Origin: Clostridiales bacterium | GTDB lineage: Bacteria > Bacillota_A > Clostridia > Christensenellales > Aristaeellaceae | DNA: 27,719 nt | Direction of reading: 5' to 3' | NCBI GenBank assembly: GCA_024684665.1 | Contig: JAIKWN010000252.1 | Span: 1-27,719, forward strand | In this document: positions 24,775-27,719 of the stretch, piece after piece | How positions within the stretch are numbered: position 1 is the stretch's first letter | How the letters are laid out: the number at the start of each line of letters is the position of its first letter | Translations under genes and position numbers: made by a program | The notes under the pieces: model-generated | Database searches by the model: none | Seen by the model: the letters and a program-made list of their open reading frames with translations, nothing else | What the model was told of the DNA's origin: nothing

Positions 24775-25941
24775 ATGAAAAAGGTTCTTCCACTGATTCT
24801 TGCCGCCATTCTTTGCCTGGCGGCGTGTTCCGCGATGGCGGCTGACGTAAAGGTCGGCTTCATCTTCCTGCACGACGAAAACTCCACCTATGACCTCAAC
24901 TTCCTGAACGCTGCAAAGGAAGCCTGTGAGAACAAGGGCGTCGAGTATGTGCTCAAGACCAACATCGAAGAGGGCGAGCAGTGCTACGAAGCGGCCGCCG
25001 ATCTCGTCGACGCGGGCTGCAACGTGGTTTTTGCTGACAGCTTTGGCCATGAGTCCTATATGATCCAAGCCGCGAAGGAATTCCCGGACGTGCAGTTCTG
25101 CCATGCTACTGGCACCCAGGCGCACACCGTGGGTCTTGCGAACTACCACAACGCCTTCGCTTCTATTTATGAAGGCCGTTTTCTGGCGGGCGTTGCTGCC
25201 GGCCTCAAGCTGAACGAGATGATCGCCGCCGGGCAGTTCACTGCCGAAGAAGCCAAGATGGGTTATGTCGGCGCGTATCCCTACGCCGAAGTCAAGTCCG
25301 GCTATACCTCCTTCTTCCTGGGCGCCCGTAGCATCTGCCCGACCGTGACCATGGAAGTCACCTTCACCAATTCCTGGTATGACGAAGCCCTCGAAAAGGA
25401 AGGCGCCGTGAAGCTCATCAACAATGGCTGCAAACTGATCAGCCAGCACGCCGACTCTATGGGTGCCCCGACGGCCTGCGAAGACGCCGGCGTCCCGGAT
25501 GTATCCTACAACGGAAGCACCGTCGCTGCCTGCCCGAACACCTTCATCGTCTCTTCCCGCATCAACTGGGTTCCCTACATGGAGCACATGATCGACTGCG
25601 CGGCGAACGGGACCGAACTCGAAGCAGACTGGACTGGCACCATCGAGACTGGCTCCGTCGAACTCTCTGAGATCAACGAGAAGGCCGCTGCCGCCGGTAC
25701 CGCTGAAAAGATCGAAGAAGTCAAGGCTGCCCTCGCGGACGGCTCCGTCAAGGTTTACGATGTTTCTACCTTCACCGTGAACGGCGAAGCACTCACCTCT
25801 TATCTTGCCGACGTGGATGACATGGGCGACTATCAGCCGGAGACCGAGGTTGTGTCCGACGGATATTTCCACGAGTCTGAATACCGTTCCGCCCCGTACT
25901 TCGACATCGACATCGACGGTATCATCCTTCTCGGAGCCTGA
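24775..25941 (+). CDS. BMP-family ABC transporter substrate-binding protein
   Basis: A 388-residue extracytoplasmic binding protein of the BMP/PnrA-like (Med) family, which delivers purine or other nucleosides to an ABC importer. The signal peptide is residues 1-23. It holds both a lipobox-like LAAC (Cys18) and a type I site AMA before Ala23, so lipid anchoring is uncertain. Typical segments are VGFIFLHDENSTYD, GCNVVFADSFGHES, NAFASIYEGRFLAG, GYVGAYPYAEVKSGY, EVTFTNSWYDE and SQHADSMGAP. The ATG at 24775 has AAGGAGG 7 nt upstream; an open frame extends back to 24661 across the promoter and is not used. The stop is doubled (TGATGA). Codon use is rich in GCC, GAC and AAG, suggesting high expression. 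Confidence 0.93.
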   Translation: MKKVLPLILAAILCLAACSAMAADVKVGFIFLHDENSTYDLNFLNAAKEACENKGVEYVLKTNIEEGEQCYEAAADLVDAGCNVVFADSFGHESYMIQAAKEFPDVQFCHATGTQAHTVGLANYHNAFASIYEGRFLAGVAAGLKLNEMIAAGQFTAEEAKMGYVGAYPYAEVKSGYTSFFLGARSICPTVTMEVTFTNSWYDEALEKEGAVKLINNGCKLISQHADSMGAPTACEDAGVPDVSYNGSTVAACPNTFIVSSRINWVPYMEHMIDCAANGTELEADWTGTIETGSVELSEINEKAAAAGTAEKIEEVKAALADGSVKVYDVSTFTVNGEALTSYLADVDDMGDYQPETEVVSDGYFHESEYRSAPYFDIDIDGIILLGA

Positions 25942-25953
25942 TGAATTCCGACA

Positions 25954-25981
25954 GCGGGCTGCCAGGTTTCCGGCAGCCCGC
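25954..25981 (+). terminator. Strong GC hairpin after the BMP gene
   Basis: A perfect 10-bp stem, GCGGGCTGCC / GGCAGCCCGC, encloses an 8-nt loop and begins 12 bp after the stop codon. The following CTCTTTACT is only modestly T-rich. It most likely protects the upstream mRNA from 3' exonucleases and ends part of the transcripts. Confidence 0.7.
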
Positions 25982-25985
25982 CTCT

Positions 25986-26035
25986 TTACTGTAAAAGGCA
26001 ACGTTGGGATATCCGAACGCTGCCTTTTACAGTAA
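25986..26035 (+). terminator. Long interrupted palindrome / attenuator before the ABC ATPase
   Basis: A perfect 15-bp stem (25986-26000 with 26021-26035) encloses an inner CGTT/AACG stem around the palindrome GGATATCC. The core AAAAGGCA...TGCCTTTT has the form of a bidirectional intrinsic terminator. Together with the hairpin at 25954 it would let only part of the transcripts continue into the ATPase gene, keeping binding protein in excess. The stem ends on the first base of an in-frame ATG, which argues against that codon as the ATPase start. Confidence 0.7.
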
Positions 26036-26067
26036 TGGCAAAGACACTACCAAAAGGAGTGATGTTC

Positions 26068-27624
26068 TTGGCAGAACGCGTGCCTGCCGTTTCCATGCAG
26101 CATATCACCAAAAGATTTGGTTCCGTCGTCGCAAACCAAGACGTTTCCCTCGATATATTCCGGGGTGAGATTCTCGCGCTGCTGGGCGAAAACGGAAGCG
26201 GGAAAACCACCCTCATGAATATGCTCTCCGGTATCTATTATCCCGATGAGGGCGAGATTCTGATCGACGGAAAACCCGCGGTCATCGGTTCCCCGAAGGA
26301 CGCTTTTTCTTACGGCATCGGTATGATTCATCAGCACTTCAAGCTGGTGGACGTTCTTACGGCGGCGGAGAACATCGTCCTGGGTCTGCCGGAAAAGCTG
26401 GACCTCAAGGCCGCCTCGGCAAAAATCCGCTCCATCTGTGAATCATACGGCTTTGAAGTCGATCCAAAACAAAAAATCTACGACATGTCCGTCTCTCAGA
26501 AGCAGACGGTGGAAATCATCAAGGTTCTCTACCGCGGCGCAGACATCCTCATCCTGGATGAGCCTACGGCCGTTCTGACGCCACAGGAAACAGATCGTCT
26601 CTTCGCCATCCTGCGCAAGATGCGGGAGGACGGTAAAGCAATCGTTATCATCACGCACAAGATGCACGAAGTGGAATCCCTGTCCGACCGGGTCGCCGTG
26701 CTGCGCCTCGGGAAATATATCGGCAGCATGATGACGAGGGAAACGAATGCGCAGGAAATGACGAACATGATGGTCGGCCACAGCGTTTCCCTGAACATCG
26801 AAAGGCCGGTTCCGGTAAATCCCAGAACGCGCCTTGTCGTACAGGACCTGAGCGTGCTGAACGAAGATGGCATCACGAAGCTAGATCACGTTTCCTTCAC
26901 GGCGAACAGCGGGGAAATCCTCGGCATCGCCGGTATTTCCGGAAGTGGACAGAAAGAGCTTCTGGAGGCAATAGCCGGATTGCAGCCTACACAGCCGGGA
27001 AGCGTCATCCAGTACGTCGAGGACGATGGAACGACGGAGAATCTGATCGGCAAGGATCCACTCAAAATCGCCGAAATGGGCGTCGCCCTATCCTTTGTAC
27101 CGGAAGACCGGCTGGGCATGGGACTCGTCGCCAATATGGACCTTACGGACAACATGATGCTGCGTTCCTTCCGTCGCGGCCATTCCGTCTTTACAGACCG
27201 GGCGGCTCCCCGGCATGTAGCGGAAGAAGTGGTACGCGATCTTAGTGTCAATACGCCAAACCTCATGACGCCGGTGCGGAGGCTTTCCGGCGGGAACGTG
27301 CAGAAAGTGCTGGTCGGGCGCGAGATCACTTCCGCTCCAACGGTGCTCCTCACCGCCTACGCAGTGCGAGGCCTCGACATCAATTCCTCCTATACGATTT
27401 ACGACCTCATCAACCGGCAGAAAAAAGCGGGCGTCGCCGTCATCTATGTGGGTGAGGATCTGGACGTCCTCGTGGAGCTCTGCGATCGCATCGTCGTACT
27501 CTGTAGTGGAAAGGTGAGTGGTATTCTCGACGGAAGGCATACGGACAAACGTGAAATCGGCCTTTTGATGACGCGGGTCGTACAGCCCAGACCTGATACC
27601 AACGAAGCTGTCCGCGCTTGGTGA
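26068..27624 (+). CDS. Nucleoside-type ABC importer ATP-binding protein (double NBD)
   Basis: A 518-residue protein with two fused nucleotide-binding domains, the sugar/nucleoside-importer type (NupA/YufO-like) that powers uptake with the BMP binding protein. NBD1 has Walker A GENGSGKTT (40-48), Q-loop MIHQHFK (Gln89), Walker B DILILDEPTA (159-168) and switch His197. Its signature is MSVSQKQ, with Ser where the family glycine is usual. NBD2 has the normal degenerate GISGSGQ instead of a Walker A, an intact LSGGNVQKV signature and RGLDI. The start chosen is TTG with AGGAG 8 nt upstream. ATG at 26062 is only 2 nt from that site, and ATG at 26035 has none and lies on a hairpin. The extreme 3' coding part is one arm of the inverted repeat at the right edge. 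Confidence 0.9.
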   Translation: MAERVPAVSMQHITKRFGSVVANQDVSLDIFRGEILALLGENGSGKTTLMNMLSGIYYPDEGEILIDGKPAVIGSPKDAFSYGIGMIHQHFKLVDVLTAAENIVLGLPEKLDLKAASAKIRSICESYGFEVDPKQKIYDMSVSQKQTVEIIKVLYRGADILILDEPTAVLTPQETDRLFAILRKMREDGKAIVIITHKMHEVESLSDRVAVLRLGKYIGSMMTRETNAQEMTNMMVGHSVSLNIERPVPVNPRTRLVVQDLSVLNEDGITKLDHVSFTANSGEILGIAGISGSGQKELLEAIAGLQPTQPGSVIQYVEDDGTTENLIGKDPLKIAEMGVALSFVPEDRLGMGLVANMDLTDNMMLRSFRRGHSVFTDRAAPRHVAEEVVRDLSVNTPNLMTPVRRLSGGNVQKVLVGREITSAPTVLLTAYAVRGLDINSSYTIYDLINRQKKAGVAVIYVGEDLDVLVELCDRIVVLCSGKVSGILDGRHTDKREIGLLMTRVVQPRPDTNEAVRAW

Positions 27625-27719
27625 GATGCAGGAGCGGCTCCCGCGCAGTGTTTTTAACCATTCTGTTCGCCTCCGACCCGCGTCATCAAAAGGCCGATTT
27701 CACGTTTGTCCGTATGCCT
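27535..27719. repeat. 46-bp perfect inverted repeat ending at the window edge
   Basis: Positions 27674-27719 are the exact reverse complement of 27535-27580, with a 93-bp spacer. The left arm is coding sequence of the ABC ATPase. The right arm runs to the last base of the window and carries no gene of its own. This geometry is typical of a fold-back chimera at a contig end. Confidence 0.95.
27626..27673 (+). CDS. Possible 5' end of the transporter permease gene (partial)
   Basis: Directly after the ATPase stop (TGAG, then ATG) a frame opens that reads MQERLPRSVFNHSVRL before it runs into the inverted-repeat arm at 27674. BMP/ATPase pairs are normally followed at once by a permease gene, so this may be its first 16 codons. 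The site GGTGAG is weak and too close. Anything read beyond 27673 is antisense ATPase sequence and should not be translated. This rests on position, not on a recognisable domain. Confidence 0.25.

Noticed and set aside
24640..26001. A 453-codon open frame on the minus strand opposite the BMP gene
   Set aside because: It is antisense to a clear BMP-family gene, has no family resemblance, and is kept open by the GC-rich third positions of the real gene.
26035..26067. Upstream ATG codons as the start of the ABC ATPase
   Set aside because: The ATG at 26035 is at the base of the hairpin and has no ribosome site; the ATG at 26062 is too close to AGGAG. TTG at 26068 has proper spacing.
1..27719. 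CRISPR array, tRNA or rRNA gene, intact transposase or prophage gene, or defence system
   Set aside because: I looked for spaced repeats, cloverleaf-like sequence and typical protein motifs and found none; the gene content is largely housekeeping.

Overview
The window looks like part of a chromosome from an anaerobic Clostridia-type Firmicute. The evidence is gene content: a class III fructose-1,6-bisphosphatase, the tilS-hpt-ftsH order, VanW and NusG-domain-II proteins, the UPF0210/UPF0237 pair, and a BMP-family nucleoside ABC transporter. Shine-Dalgarno sequences are strong, base composition is moderately GC-rich by eye, and GTG and TTG starts are frequent. An uncultured gut or rumen lineage near Christensenellales is my impression from the BMP protein; I cannot prove it. 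Both ends look like contig ends: the left begins in non-coding hairpin-rich sequence, and the right ends exactly on the arm of a perfect inverted repeat.

Layout. From about 24.6 kb leftward to 3.55 kb there is one long, tightly packed minus-strand run. In transcription order it is tilS, hpt, ftsH, a PHP-domain phosphoesterase, a VanW-family protein, fbp (class III), an ACT-domain protein (UPF0237), a UPF0210/DUF711 protein, a two-TM protein with a very basic tail, a HAD hydrolase fused to thymidylate kinase, mnmA, a DUF5662 protein, an RluB-type pseudouridine synthase, a large zinc-ribbon/TM/TPR protein, a NusG-domain-II protein, a membrane acyltransferase and a secreted M13 metallopeptidase. 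Many neighbours overlap by exactly 4 bp, which suggests translational coupling. A good sigma-A promoter lies in front of tilS. The run combines tRNA and rRNA modification, nucleotide salvage and synthesis, gluconeogenesis, proteolysis and envelope functions.

A gap of about 350 bp (3205-3550) that holds a possible gene remnant separates this run from a smaller minus-strand group: an MBL-fold hydrolase, an SDR oxidoreductase, a ketopantoate-reductase-like protein and a small three-TM protein, closed by a strong terminator at 144-175.

Right of tilS, on the plus strand, is a divergent transporter operon: promoter, BMP-family substrate-binding protein, two strong hairpins, then the double-domain ABC ATPase. 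A permease gene probably begins just after the ATPase, but it is cut by a 46-bp fold-back inverted repeat that is most likely an assembly or amplification artefact.

The most unusual protein is the HAD-thymidylate kinase fusion. I did not find a CRISPR array, intact mobile element, tRNA, rRNA, or clear defence or biosynthetic system.
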